NCBI RefSeq assembly: GCF_042466415.1
Contig: NZ_JAXHCH010000002.1
Span: forward strand, 1,550,001-1,614,000
Reading direction: 5' to 3'
From: Albirhodobacter sp042466415
GTDB lineage: Bacteria > Pseudomonadota > Alphaproteobacteria > Rhodobacterales > Rhodobacteraceae
DNA length: 64,000 bases
Position numbers and translations under genes: made by a program. Each line of letters starts with the position of its first letter. Within the stretch, counting starts at the first letter, position 1. The notes under the pieces were generated by a model. That model was not told where the DNA came from, did not search any database, and saw only the letters and a program-made list of their open reading frames with translations. Positions 42,506-51,542 of the stretch are shown here, piece by piece.

Positions 42506-42991
42506 ATGGGCGTTAAAGTGGGAATCATCATGGGCAGCCAATCTGATTGGCCAACCATGCGCGAGGCGGCTCTTCTCTTGGATGAGCTCGGGATCGCTTA
42601 TGAAACGAAAATCGTCTCCGCGCATCGCACGCCAGATCGTCTTTGGACATATGGCAAGGAAGCAGTCGGGCGCGGCTTGCAGGTGATCATCGCCGGTGCT
42701 GGCGGCGCGGCGCATCTTCCCGGGATGATGGCGTCAAAAACCCGTGTTCCCGTCGTCGGCGTGCCTGTGCAAACGCGCGCGCTCTCCGGCGTGGATAGCC
42801 TTTACTCGATTTTGCAGATGCCCAAGGGCTTTCCCGTTGCAACGATGGCGATCGGCTCTGCGGGGGCTGCGAATGCCGGCCTGATGGCGGCGGGCATTCT
42901 GGCGCTGCAAGATGATGCTCTGGCTGCCCGCTTGGATGCATGGCGCGAGGCGCTTTCGGCGTCGATCCCAGACGAGCCGAAGGACGAATAA
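42506..42991 (+). CDS. purE: 5-(Carboxyamino)imidazole ribonucleotide mutase
   Basis: This 161-residue class I PurE converts N5-CAIR to CAIR in purine synthesis. The conserved MGSQSDWPTM (residues 9-18) binds substrate phosphate; SAHRTPDRLWTYG and GAGGAAHLPGMMAS form the rest of the active site, with the catalytic His in AHRTP. The length is usual. purK starts 2 bases after its stop, giving the common purEK pair. Confidence 0.95.
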   Translation: MGVKVGIIMGSQSDWPTMREAALLLDELGIAYETKIVSAHRTPDRLWTYGKEAVGRGLQVIIAGAGGAAHLPGMMASKTRVPVVGVPVQTRALSGVDSLYSILQMPKGFPVATMAIGSAGAANAGLMAAGILALQDDALAARLDAWREALSASIPDEPKDE

Positions 42992-42993
42992 AC

Positions 42994-44058
42994 ATGGATA
43001 ACGCCCTCAAATCCGGCGCGACGATCGGAATCCTCGGCGGCGGTCAATTGGGTCGGATGCTCTCGGTTGCGGCCTCACGCCTCGGGTTCAAAACCCACAT
43101 TTTCGAGCCGCTGCCCAATCCGCCAGCCGCGGACGTGGCGCATCAGGTCACAACCGCCGGATATGACGATACGGCCGCGCTCACCGCCTTCGCGAACAGT
43201 GTCGACGTGATTACCTTCGAGTTCGAGAATATCCCGACCTCCGCGCTCGACGTGCTGGAAAGCATCGCGCCGGTCCGCCCTGCCCGACGCGCCTTGGCCG
43301 TTTCACAAGACCGGATCATCGAAAAGACGTTTCTAAATGATCTCGATCTGACAACCGCGCCTTGGGCCGAAGTGACGGACGCGGCCTCGCTGGAGGCGGC
43401 AATGGCCTCCGTCGGAACCCCCGCGATCTTGAAAACGACGCGCAACGGGTATGACGGCAAGGGTCAGGTGCGGATCATGTCACCCGATCAGGGCTCTGCG
43501 GCCTTGGCGTCGATGCAGGGGGCGATCTGCGTGTTGGAGGGGTTCGTCGACTTCAGCCGCGAGATTTCGGTGATTGCGGCGCGGGGCCCGTCTGGCGAGG
43601 TGTCGTGCTATGATCCGGGCGAAAATGTTCACAAGGACGGAATCCTCCACACCACAACCGTCCCTGCCCAGATCACCTCGGCGCAGCAAATGGATGCTGT
43701 CCTGACCGCGGCAAAAATCCTGAACGCTTTGGACTACGTCGGCGTCATGGGCGTCGAGCTTTTCGTCACGTCGAAGGGGCTTCTGGTCAACGAAATCGCG
43801 CCGCGCGTGCATAATTCGGGCCATTGGACACAGGCGGGCTGCGCGGTTGATCAGTTTGAGCAGCACATCCGCGCCGTCGCAGGTTGGCCTTTGGGTGACG
43901 GGACGCGCTATGCGAATGTCGAGATGCTCAACCTCATCGGGGATGACGTCGAGACGGTGCCCGAGCTTGCAAAAGCCAAGAACACGCAAATCCATCTTTA
44001 CGGAAAAGCCGAAGCAAAAGCGGGCCGCAAAATGGGCCACGTGAACAAGATCGTCTAA
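42994..44058 (+). CDS. purK: N5-carboxyaminoimidazole ribonucleotide synthase
   Basis: This 354-residue ATP-grasp enzyme makes N5-CAIR from AIR, ATP and bicarbonate. The N-terminal GILGGGQLGRML (residues 11-22) opens the substrate domain. The ATP-grasp core includes ILKTTRNGYDGKGQ (Gly-rich loop), VLEGFVDFSREISVI and NEIAPRVHNSGHWT (metal-binding Glu/Asn). It begins 2 bases after purE; AAGGA in the end of purE serves as ribosome-binding site. A weak hairpin follows the gene. Confidence 0.95.
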   Translation: MDNALKSGATIGILGGGQLGRMLSVAASRLGFKTHIFEPLPNPPAADVAHQVTTAGYDDTAALTAFANSVDVITFEFENIPTSALDVLESIAPVRPARRALAVSQDRIIEKTFLNDLDLTTAPWAEVTDAASLEAAMASVGTPAILKTTRNGYDGKGQVRIMSPDQGSAALASMQGAICVLEGFVDFSREISVIAARGPSGEVSCYDPGENVHKDGILHTTTVPAQITSAQQMDAVLTAAKILNALDYVGVMGVELFVTSKGLLVNEIAPRVHNSGHWTQAGCAVDQFEQHIRAVAGWPLGDGTRYANVEMLNLIGDDVETVPELAKAKNTQIHLYGKAEAKAGRKMGHVNKIV

Positions 44059-44098
44059 CGGCACCCCCCTTTAGCGTCTGAAATAACCGTTCAAAACA

Positions 44099-44120
44099 GG
44101 GGGCCATGCGGCCCCTTGTT
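44099..44120 (+). terminator. Weak terminator downstream of purK
   Basis: GGGGCC, loop ATGC and GGCCCC form a 6-bp stem followed by TTGTTG, 41 bases after the purK stop. The T-run is poor, so termination may be incomplete. Confidence 0.4.
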
Positions 44121-44198
44121 GCGATTCCACGCTGTGCAGCAAATTTCTTTTCAAAATGCCGACGGAAATGCGGCATTTTCGCGTATGATACAGATCAC

Positions 44199-45227
44199 AT
44201 GTTTCTACCTAAAATGATCGGATGTCTGATGCGTTGTACGACTCTCGCGCTTTGCGTACTTGCTGCCCCTGCCTTCGCGGATCACGATGCGACAGATCAC
44301 GCTCAAGCCTCCGATAAACTGCATGAAATTGCGCATTTCTTTGAGGAAGCGCAGGTGATTTCAGGGCCATCCATCGTCGATTGCACGCTCTCGGGCGGGG
44401 CACAGACTGAATGTTTCTCGATCACAGTGAAGGCCGAGCCTAAGGCCTATACCCCGGGGCCATGGTGCCCGACGTCGATCACTGACGGCGCCGACAAGGG
44501 CGGGATTTGGCTGCAAGATGGCAAAGTGAATGACGTTGATGGCGCGTTTGTCGCCAACCTCTCGGCGTTTTACAAAGACGGCGATTGGCAGATGTATGAT
44601 GCCGAGACCGGAAAGATCCGCGTCACGGATAGCAAATCGGCCTGCGAGGCTGCCGCGCGGCCCGATGTTGATCCTGAGTACCAAAACTACTGCGTCCAAT
44701 GTTTGCCGGAATACATGGAGGAAGGCGCATCGGTGACCTATGTCATCCCCCTTGAGCCACAGGCCGCTGAGGGGTCCGCACCGACGAATATGACAGGGTC
44801 CGGCGTTGCCTATAACGGGATCCGTCTGGACGGCCCCGCCCCCGTTGACGCAATTCTCGGCGCGAAAACAATCGCGCCTTTCGACGATTGCGGCGGCCAT
44901 GTGAACATCCACGTCGGCTATCACTACCACGCGGCGACCGACTGTCTGACGGGTCTTCAGGCCAGCGAGGAGGCTTCGAACGAGCCCGCGCAGATTGGCA
45001 TCGCAATGGACGGGTATGGTATTTTCAAAAACTTGATGGCCGATGGCACCGCGCCTGAGGGGCTCGATATGTGCGGCGGCCACGAGGTAGAGGGGCTAGG
45101 GTATCACTACCATGCGGGCGAGGCGGGATCGAACGCCATCCTTGGCTGCATGACCGCGCAGGCCGGCTGTGTTTCTGAGGATCCTGACGCCGTGTGTGAT
45201 GCATCGGCCCGCCCTGCGCGCCCGTAA
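44199..45227 (+). CDS. Secreted YHYH-motif protein
   Basis: This 342-residue protein has an N-terminal signal sequence (cut after APAFA near residue 27), so it is exported. It is named for two YHYH motifs, GYHYHAATDC near residue 246 and GYHYHAGEAG near 303, each in a GG-x-x-rich context. With the HDATDHAQ and CGGH segments these make a histidine-rich face likely to bind metal. At least ten cysteines in the mature part suggest disulfides. The YHYH family has no settled function. In-frame ATGs at 44106, 44214 and 44229 exist; none has a clear ribosome-binding site. It is monocistronic. Confidence 0.78.
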   Translation: MFLPKMIGCLMRCTTLALCVLAAPAFADHDATDHAQASDKLHEIAHFFEEAQVISGPSIVDCTLSGGAQTECFSITVKAEPKAYTPGPWCPTSITDGADKGGIWLQDGKVNDVDGAFVANLSAFYKDGDWQMYDAETGKIRVTDSKSACEAAARPDVDPEYQNYCVQCLPEYMEEGASVTYVIPLEPQAAEGSAPTNMTGSGVAYNGIRLDGPAPVDAILGAKTIAPFDDCGGHVNIHVGYHYHAATDCLTGLQASEEASNEPAQIGIAMDGYGIFKNLMADGTAPEGLDMCGGHEVEGLGYHYHAGEAGSNAILGCMTAQAGCVSEDPDAVCDASARPARP

Positions 45228-45301
45228 CACCACGCCGACAAGACGCCCGCATTCCCCCGCGCCGAGAAGAAGGCCGCGGGGGAGGTAAGTGCTCGTCGCG
45301 T

Positions 45302-46153
45302 CTACTTTTTCAAGCTTAGCCCGATACCGCCCAGAACCAACGCGGAAGCGATCCAAAAGCGCGGATCGGGCGTCTCCGCCAAGACCAGCGCCCCCCCCGC
45401 AGCCGCCAGCAGCGGGACGGTGAGTTGCGAGACGGCCGCGATGGACGCCTGCAATTTGGGCAGGATTTGATACCACAACGCGTAGCCCAACCCCGACGTG
45501 ATTGCACCCGATGCAAGCGCAGGCCATATTCCCCACGCCTCCCCCTGTTGCGGCGCATTCGCGACGACAAACCATATCAGCGCGGGCACAGTCGCCAGCG
45601 CAAAGTTCAACGCACTGAGCGCCAACGGATCATGTGCCCGACGCCCGTTGAGAGAATAAAGCCCCCAGCCGATCCCCGCGATGACCATCATTGCGATCCC
45701 TGCCGTTGAGAGTTGCGCCACCGAAGCGCCCTGCGTGCCAATCGGCGCAACGAGAACGAACAGGCCCGAGAAGGCGAGCACCGCCCCGATCCAGCGCAAG
45801 CGCGTGATCCTCTCGCGCATCACCAAAGCGCCTGCAAACATCGTGATCTGAACCGATCCGAACAAAGTCAGCGCGCCAGTCCCCGCGTCAATCAGACCGC
45901 TCGCGATGGAAAACCCGAAGACATAGAGAAAGAGCGTCGCCATCCCGATGAGGGGGATGCGCGGCGCAACACGGAGCGCTTTCGCGCCGCGCAGCATGAG
46001 CGTCAGGATCAGCAGCACCACCGCCCCCGACCCCAGCCGCAACAGCGACACATAGGCCGGGTCCAGCCCCGCCGTGCTGACCGCCATGCGGTTCAAAACA
46101 GAATTGGCCGCGAAGGCGACCATGGTGAGGGCGGTGAGGAGAAAAATACGCAT
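45302..46153 (-). CDS. EamA/DMT family transporter
   Basis: This 283-residue inner-membrane protein has ten hydrophobic helices arranged as two EamA repeats, typical of drug/metabolite transporters (exporters of amino acids, amines or other metabolites). The second repeat includes AGIGWGLYSLNGRRA, and the last helix ends FWIASALVLGGIGLSL. The substrate cannot be inferred. The ATG at 46153 opens the first membrane helix; start codons at 46165 and 46201 are in frame but add a Cys/Met-rich non-typical tail. It lies beside, but separate from, prsA. Confidence 0.85.
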   Translation of the reverse strand: MRIFLLTALTMVAFAANSVLNRMAVSTAGLDPAYVSLLRLGSGAVVLLILTLMLRGAKALRVAPRIPLIGMATLFLYVFGFSIASGLIDAGTGALTLFGSVQITMFAGALVMRERITRLRWIGAVLAFSGLFVLVAPIGTQGASVAQLSTAGIAMMVIAGIGWGLYSLNGRRAHDPLALSALNFALATVPALIWFVVANAPQQGEAWGIWPALASGAITSGLGYALWYQILPKLQASIAAVSQLTVPLLAAAGGALVLAETPDPRFWIASALVLGGIGLSLKK

Positions 46154-46257
46154 GGCGCAAGGCATACACATGGCACATTCCGCCGCAAGAGCCCGTGTCA
46201 CCGCCGCTCACACACGGCCCCTCGTCACAACGTCGATCAACGGTCCCTCGAGATACG

Positions 46258-46279
46258 AAAAAGGGGGCCGCAGCCCCCT
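46258..46279 (-). terminator. Terminator downstream of prsA
   Basis: On the minus strand GGGGGC, loop TGCG and GCCCCC are followed by TTTTTCG, 27 bases after the prsA stop. Confidence 0.7.
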
Positions 46280-46305
46280 CCGCCAAAGCTTTTGATCGTG
46301 GCCAA

Positions 46306-47325
46306 TCAGCCTGCCGAATACATGCCCTCATAAATCGGCATCAGCGTATCCGTCTCGAACAAGGACGACACAGATGTGCCGTTCCATGTGTTCAAGATCG
46401 CCTGCGCAAACATTGGCGCGGTCGGCACGATCCGGATATTCGGGCAATCTTTCACGGCCTGTGTCGGCTCGATGGAGTCGGTAATCACCAAAGATTTCAT
46501 CACCGAGTTCATCACCCGCTCAACCGCCGGGCCGGACATGACGCCGTGAGAAATATAGGCGTGAACCTCGGTTGCGCCCGCTTCCATCAATGTCTCGGCC
46601 GCTTTGCAAAGCGTCCCGGCGGTATCGCACATGTCGTCAACGATGATACATTTCTTGCCCGACACATCCCCGATCACCGTCATATCCGCGACTTCGCCGG
46701 CTTTTTCACGGCGCTTGTCGACGATCGACAGCGGCGCATTGATCCGTTTGGCCAGTTCACGCGCACGCGCCACGCCACCCACGTCGGGCGACACCACCAT
46801 CAGATCGTCCGTCGCCCCTTTGAAATGATGCAAGATATCAAGCGCAAAGACAGGCGCAGCATAGAGGTTATCCACCGGAATATCGAAGAAGCCCTGAATC
46901 TGCGTCGCGTGCAGATCAAGCGTCAGGATGCGGTCAACGCCCGCCTCGGTCAGCAGGTTTGCCACCAGCTTTGCAGAAATCGGCGTACGGGCCTTCGCGC
47001 GGCGGTCTTGGCGCGCATAGCCGAAATAGGGGATCACAGCCGTGATACGCGACGCCGACGAGCGCTTGAGCGCATCCGTCATGATCAACAATTCCATAAG
47101 GTTGTCATTCGCGGGATTGGACGTCGACTGGATGATATACATATCCTCGCCGCGCACGTTTTCGTAAACCTCGACGAAGATTTCCTGATCGTTGAAACGC
47201 TCGACGCGGGCTTCGACAAGCCCCACAGACATGCCGCGATGCATCGACATCCGGCGGGCGATGGCGTTTGCAAGCGGGCGGTTTGCATTGCCGGAAATCA
47301 GTTTGGGTTCGGTCATGGCGGCCAT
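46306..47325 (-). CDS. prsA: Ribose-phosphate pyrophosphokinase
   Basis: This 339-residue PRPP synthase makes phosphoribosyl pyrophosphate from ribose-5-phosphate and ATP for purine, pyrimidine, His and Trp synthesis. ARVERFNDQEIFVEVYENVRGED (in parts) and the ATP-binding PYFGYARQDRR are conserved, and the PRPP loop is CIIVDDMCDTAGTL near residue 235. The ATG at 47325 has GAGGA 8 bases upstream; ATG 47316 is an alternative. It has its own terminator and is divergent from the DsbA-type isomerase gene. Confidence 0.95.
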   Translation of the reverse strand: MAAMTEPKLISGNANRPLANAIARRMSMHRGMSVGLVEARVERFNDQEIFVEVYENVRGEDMYIIQSTSNPANDNLMELLIMTDALKRSSASRITAVIPYFGYARQDRRAKARTPISAKLVANLLTEAGVDRILTLDLHATQIQGFFDIPVDNLYAAPVFALDILHHFKGATDDLMVVSPDVGGVARARELAKRINAPLSIVDKRREKAGEVADMTVIGDVSGKKCIIVDDMCDTAGTLCKAAETLMEAGATEVHAYISHGVMSGPAVERVMNSVMKSLVITDSIEPTQAVKDCPNIRIVPTAPMFAQAILNTWNGTSVSSLFETDTLMPIYEGMYSAG

Positions 47326-47442
47326 GGATTGGGTCCTCAAGGCAGGGCCGAGGGAAACCTGCGGCCGGATTCGCGTGATTGCACCCGCCTTAACACCCAG
47401 CTAGCTTGCCCGCAAACTTTGATCACCACGGGAGCGCTATCA

Positions 47443-48069
47443 ATGGCCCATATCGACTATTTTTTCGCAACATTTTCGCCCTACACCTATCTGGCAGGCG
47501 AACGGTTGGAAAAAATCGCCGCAAAATACGGCGCGACCATCACGTATAAACCACTCGATCTGATGGGGCTATTTGATCGCACGGGCGGCATTCGTCCGGC
47601 CGCGCGCCACCCCAGCCGGATGGAATACCGGATGCAAGAGCTCAAGCGCTGGGCAAAGCATCTGGAGATGCCGATGAACTTCGCCCCAACTGGCTATCCA
47701 CCCAACCCCGCGCCTGCGGCCTATGCGATTATCGCGGCGCAAAAGGCGAAGGCCGAAACGGGCGCGGGCGATCTGGGCGGTTTGTGTCATGCGATTACCC
47801 GGGCCGTTTGGGCCGAGGAACGCGACATTGCTGACGATGACGTTCTGCGCGGCGCGTTGGAAAGCTACGGATTCGACCCCAAACTTGTCACAACCGGCCT
47901 GTTCGACGGCGCCGTGACCTATGAGCGCAATCTGGAAGAAGCGGTCGAGCGCGGCGTCTTTGGCGCGCCTTTCTATATCTTGCGCGAAACGGATGAGCGG
48001 TTCTGGGGGCAGGATCGTCTGGATTTGCTCGCGGATGCGCTTGATGAGCTCGCGCGGGCGGACACCTGA
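47443..48069 (+). CDS. 2-Hydroxychromene-2-carboxylate isomerase-like, DsbA-fold protein
   Basis: This 208-residue protein has a thioredoxin/DsbA-type fold. IDYFFATFSPYTYLAGERL at residues 3-21 carries the S-P-Y active-site turn that replaces the redox CxxC in HCCA isomerases and kappa-class glutathione transferases. VFGAPFYILRETDERFWGQDRLDLLADAL (in parts) forms the conserved C-terminal cis-Pro region. In aromatic degradation such enzymes need glutathione. No degradation genes are near, so a kappa-GST-like role is equally possible. Its stop overlaps the next gene's ATG. Confidence 0.87.
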   Translation: MAHIDYFFATFSPYTYLAGERLEKIAAKYGATITYKPLDLMGLFDRTGGIRPAARHPSRMEYRMQELKRWAKHLEMPMNFAPTGYPPNPAPAAYAIIAAQKAKAETGAGDLGGLCHAITRAVWAEERDIADDDVLRGALESYGFDPKLVTTGLFDGAVTYERNLEEAVERGVFGAPFYILRETDERFWGQDRLDLLADALDELARADT

Positions 48070-48896
48070 TGCCAGTCGAGACACGCGCAGGCCACGCAAC
48101 CCATTTCCGTCAGTTCACCACAGGCGGGGCCACCGCTGCGCGCCCCGCGATCGCAATCCATTGCACGCTCGGGTCAAGCGCGATGTGGGAGCCTGTGCTG
48201 GCGCCGCTAAAGGGCGATCTGGCGCTTGATGTCACCGCGCCGGACCTGCCAAGCCATGGCAAATCCGCGATGTGGGACCCCGCCGCACACCCCGATTGCC
48301 AACGATTGTCGACACAAATCGCCGCCAGTTTCATCAATCGGCCAATTGATCTGATCGGCCATAGCCTCGGCGCCGTTATCGCGCTGCGTATCGCTGTGGC
48401 GGCCCCCGAGGCGATCCGATCGCTGACCTTGATCGAGCCCGTGCTCTTCGCCGCAGCGCCGCAAGAGAGCGCCGTGATGGATGATCTTCGCCGCGAGCAG
48501 ACGCGGTTCGAAGAACTGCTGCACGCAGGCTTGGCCGAGGATGCCGCACGCGCCTTTATCGAACGATGGGGAGCGGGCGGATCATGGGACAGTTGGGACG
48601 AACAGCGCCGCGCACGATTTATCTCGCAGATGCCAATGGTCGCGAATTGCTCCAAGGGGAATTTTGCGGATAACGGGAATATCCTGCGCGATGGCGGGAT
48701 CGAGATGATCGATGCTCCGGTTATGATTTTGCAAGGCGATCAATCACCGCCGATCACACAAGAGGTCTGCGCCGCAATCGCGGATCGCTGTCAGGATGTT
48801 GCGACAGCGACCATTCCGGACGCGGGCCATATGTTGCCCGTCACGCATCAAAGTATTCTCACGGACCTCATCGCGATGAATATCGAGCGCAGTTGA
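48069..48896 (+). CDS. Alpha/beta hydrolase
   Basis: This 275-residue serine hydrolase has its nucleophile in GHSLG (Ser99), the acid candidate Asp in LQGDQSPP and His in DAGHMLPV near the C terminus. HCTLGSSAMW near residues 31-40 is the oxyanion loop. The fold resembles esterases and haloperoxidase-like hydrolases. Its ATG overlaps the TGA of the isomerase gene, so the two products are made together and may act on linked steps. The substrate is unknown. Confidence 0.83.
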   Translation: MPVETRAGHATHFRQFTTGGATAARPAIAIHCTLGSSAMWEPVLAPLKGDLALDVTAPDLPSHGKSAMWDPAAHPDCQRLSTQIAASFINRPIDLIGHSLGAVIALRIAVAAPEAIRSLTLIEPVLFAAAPQESAVMDDLRREQTRFEELLHAGLAEDAARAFIERWGAGGSWDSWDEQRRARFISQMPMVANCSKGNFADNGNILRDGGIEMIDAPVMILQGDQSPPITQEVCAAIADRCQDVATATIPDAGHMLPVTHQSILTDLIAMNIERS

Positions 48897-49015
48897 GCCG
48901 CCTGATCTATCGAGTTTCCCCTGCGCCTTCACCGCGCAAGGGGGGCTCTGCCCCATCGGCCTGCGGCCTCCCCCCGGGATATTTAGGGCAACCGGAAGCC
49001 CGGACCGAGGAAGGT

Positions 49016-50071
49016 TTATCTCGGCTGGGCGGCGCTGAGGAAGGCTTGGATCTCGGTTTCCGTGGTTGACCATGAGCAGACGAAGCGCGCGCCTAGAAGC
49101 TCGGTATCGTCACCGTCGAGCGGCGCATCAAATGGCCACAGATAATAATGAGCGCCCGCCTCATGCAACGCGCGGTGTGTGCCGCGCGGCAGATGGGCGA
49201 AGACCTCGTTTGCTTGGGTCGGATGGGTCAGATGGCACATTTCGAGCGCAGCAATTCCCGCTGAGAGCTGCGCTGCGCGCGCATTCGCTTTCGCTGCCAG
49301 AGTGAGCCACAGATCGTCAGCAAGATAAGCCTCCATCTGTGCCGCGAGGTAGCGATGTTTGGAGAACAGGTGGCCGCCGCGTTTGCGCCGGAACTCAAAT
49401 TCCTGCGCTTTTGCCGGATCGAAGAAGATAACCGCCTCAACCCCCATACAGCCGTTCTTCGTGCCCCCGAACGACAAGCAGTCGACGCCAGCGCGCCACG
49501 TCAGATCCGCAGGTGACGCGCCAGACGTCAGCAAGGCATTGGCAAACCGTGCACCGTCCATGTGGACTGGCAAGTCGAAGTCTTTGGCGATGGACGCTAA
49601 CTGCGCAACCTCATCGGCGGTGTAGATTGTGCCGGCCTCGGTCGTGTTGCTGAGCGACAGCATCCCGCGCTGCACGCCGTGCACCCCCATTTGACCCGTC
49701 GCCGAGATCGTGGCCCGCGCCGCGTCACGATCGATTTTCCCATGATCGCCATCGATCAGCACCAGTTTCGCGCCGCCCGAGAAGAATTCCGGCGCGCCGC
49801 ATTCATCGGCCTCGATATGGGCGTGACGGTGACAAAAAATCGCGCCCCACGGATCGGTGAGCGTCGCGCATGCGAGAGCGTTGGCCGCGGTGCCCGTGCC
49901 GACGAGATATACCGCGGCCATCGGCGCCTCAAACACCTGACGCAGGCGCTCGACCACGCGCTTTGTGATCTCGTCATTGCCATAGCCCGAAGCATGCCCG
50001 TTGGAGGCTTCAAACAAAGCGGCCATGATCTCGGGCGCCACGCCCGAGCCGTTATCGGATGCGAATTCCAT
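49016..50071 (-). CDS. Low-specificity L-threonine aldolase
   Basis: This 351-residue PLP enzyme of the beta-eliminating lyase family splits threonine or allo-threonine to glycine and acetaldehyde. The cofactor Lys is in SFGGTKNGCMGVEAV near residue 205. SDNGSGVAPEIMAAL opens the fold, and HMDGARFANAL near 172 holds the conserved Asp/Arg. It lies 9 bases before the YcgN gene's end on the same strand, and both may share a transcript with ribF. Confidence 0.9.
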   Translation of the reverse strand: MEFASDNGSGVAPEIMAALFEASNGHASGYGNDEITKRVVERLRQVFEAPMAAVYLVGTGTAANALACATLTDPWGAIFCHRHAHIEADECGAPEFFSGGAKLVLIDGDHGKIDRDAARATISATGQMGVHGVQRGMLSLSNTTEAGTIYTADEVAQLASIAKDFDLPVHMDGARFANALLTSGASPADLTWRAGVDCLSFGGTKNGCMGVEAVIFFDPAKAQEFEFRRKRGGHLFSKHRYLAAQMEAYLADDLWLTLAAKANARAAQLSAGIAALEMCHLTHPTQANEVFAHLPRGTHRALHEAGAHYYLWPFDAPLDGDDTELLGARFVCSWSTTETEIQAFLSAAQPR

Positions 50072-50080
50072 GGGAGCCTC

Positions 50081-50545
50081 TCAGGATAGATCCTCAATCA
50101 CGTAGTTTTCCCATTCGTCTTCGGGAATTTCGAACTCCGGCACAGTCCAGCCACGCACCGAATGGCCCTCCGCATGGACCGTTTCGGGATCGCCGGAAAT
50201 CAGATAATGCCATTCCGGCAGCGGCTTGTTGTCAAAGCGCAATCGGTAGGCGCATGTAGCGGGCATCCAATAGGCGATTTCGGTAATATTTTTCGGGCTG
50301 AGGCGCACGCATTCGGGCACGAACTGATGGCGAATTTCGTAATTCGCGCACCGGCAGCTTTCCCCGTCAAGGAGACGGCAGGCGACGCGTGTAAACTCGA
50401 CCTCGCCTGTGTCCTCATATTCGAGTTTGTTGAGACAGCATTTCCCGCATCCGTCGCACAACGCTTCCCATTCGGTGGTGTTGAGCGAGCGTATTGGCAA
50501 TCGCCAGAATTCGGGGCGCTTCGTCTCGTCAGCAGGTTTAGCCAT
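50081..50545 (-). CDS. YcgN-like cysteine-cluster protein
   Basis: This 154-residue protein of the UPF0153/YcgN family has a metal-ligand-like cysteine cluster: CDGCGKCCLNK near residues 28-38, and CRLLDGESCRCANYEIR near 57-73. The family has unknown function; zinc or iron-sulfur binding is likely. Its start overlaps the end of ribF by 8 bases, so the genes are coupled. Confidence 0.88.
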   Translation of the reverse strand: MAKPADETKRPEFWRLPIRSLNTTEWEALCDGCGKCCLNKLEYEDTGEVEFTRVACRLLDGESCRCANYEIRHQFVPECVRLSPKNITEIAYWMPATCAYRLRFDNKPLPEWHYLISGDPETVHAEGHSVRGWTVPEFEIPEDEWENYVIEDLS

Positions 50546-51512
50546 GCAATGCGCTCCGCCCTAAAATCCCCCGGGCGCGATCGCAATCCGCCGCCATCTG
50601 ATCGATCAAGGCATCGAGGTTGGAGAATTTCAATTCCGGCCGCAAGAATTCGATCAAAGCGACAGAGAGCTGTGCGCCGTAAAGATCGCCCGCGAAATCG
50701 AACAGGTAGCTTTCCAGATTGGGCGCGTTCTCACCAAACATAGGCCGCACGCCAAGGGACGCCGCGCCATTATATGTCCCTGCATGTGGCCCATCCAAGA
50801 CATCGACCTTGACCGCGTAGACGCCAAGACGCGGCAAATGGAGCCCCGCGACGGACATATTCGCCGTCGGATATCCAAGATCACGGCCCCGCTTTTCACC
50901 GTGCAAGACAGGCCCTTCAATCCGGTAGGAATGCCCCAGCATGGAGGCCGCATCCTGAACGCGGCCCTCCGTTAGAGCCGCACGGATCGCGGTGGAGGAG
51001 ACCTCGACGGGTCCATCATGCAACAGATCGGCGATCGTGACTTCGAAGCCGAACTCCTTGCCCATCCGCATCAGATCTTCCGCGCCGCCCTTGCGACCCG
51101 CGCCAAACCGGAAATCGGCCCCCACGGTGACATGCGCCACCCCGAGGCCGCCCGCCAGAACGTCGCGGGCAAAATCCTCCGCAGACATCGCAGCCATGGC
51201 CGCGTCAAATTGCAATTCAAACAGGCGCTCAACCCCGAGCATCTCGAAGCGGTGTGCGCGGGCTTGGGCGTTCATCAAGCGGAAGGGGGACTGTTCTTTG
51301 CCCGCAGCCGCCGCAAAAAACGCACGGGGATGGGGTTCAAACGTGATAATCCCGAGCGGCTGCGTCGGCAAATGCCCGAAGCCCTCGCCCACCTTCCGCG
51401 CCAGATCAATTACGGATCGGTGCCCGCGATGGACCCCGTCAAAATTGCCCATTGCAACGGATGCGCCGCGCGCATCTGTCGGAATATTTCGCCAATCGGT
51501 AAAGCTCTGCAT
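50538..51512 (-). CDS. ribF: Bifunctional riboflavin kinase/FAD synthetase
   Basis: This 324-residue enzyme turns riboflavin into FMN and then FAD. The N-terminal FAD-synthetase domain shows AMGNFDGVHRGHRSVI (residues 20-35, nucleotidyl-transfer HxGH site) and the later SSTAIRAAL motif. The C-terminal kinase domain contains GRDLGYPTANMSV and the GVYAVKVDVLDG strand, with the conserved GxxPTxN-type loop. It is upstream of ycgN, with overlapping ends. Confidence 0.94.
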   Translation of the reverse strand: MQSFTDWRNIPTDARGASVAMGNFDGVHRGHRSVIDLARKVGEGFGHLPTQPLGIITFEPHPRAFFAAAAGKEQSPFRLMNAQARAHRFEMLGVERLFELQFDAAMAAMSAEDFARDVLAGGLGVAHVTVGADFRFGAGRKGGAEDLMRMGKEFGFEVTIADLLHDGPVEVSSTAIRAALTEGRVQDAASMLGHSYRIEGPVLHGEKRGRDLGYPTANMSVAGLHLPRLGVYAVKVDVLDGPHAGTYNGAASLGVRPMFGENAPNLESYLFDFAGDLYGAQLSVALIEFLRPELKFSNLDALIDQMAADCDRARGILGRSALHG

Positions 51513-51542
51513 AGGGTCCGCCTTTGTCGGCGGAGCCGCCGA

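Noticed and set aside
46195..47442. Upstream extension of the isomerase frame to 624 codons
   Set aside because: The extension is antisense to prsA and lacks coding character. The isomerase domain begins at 47443 after a normal intergenic gap.
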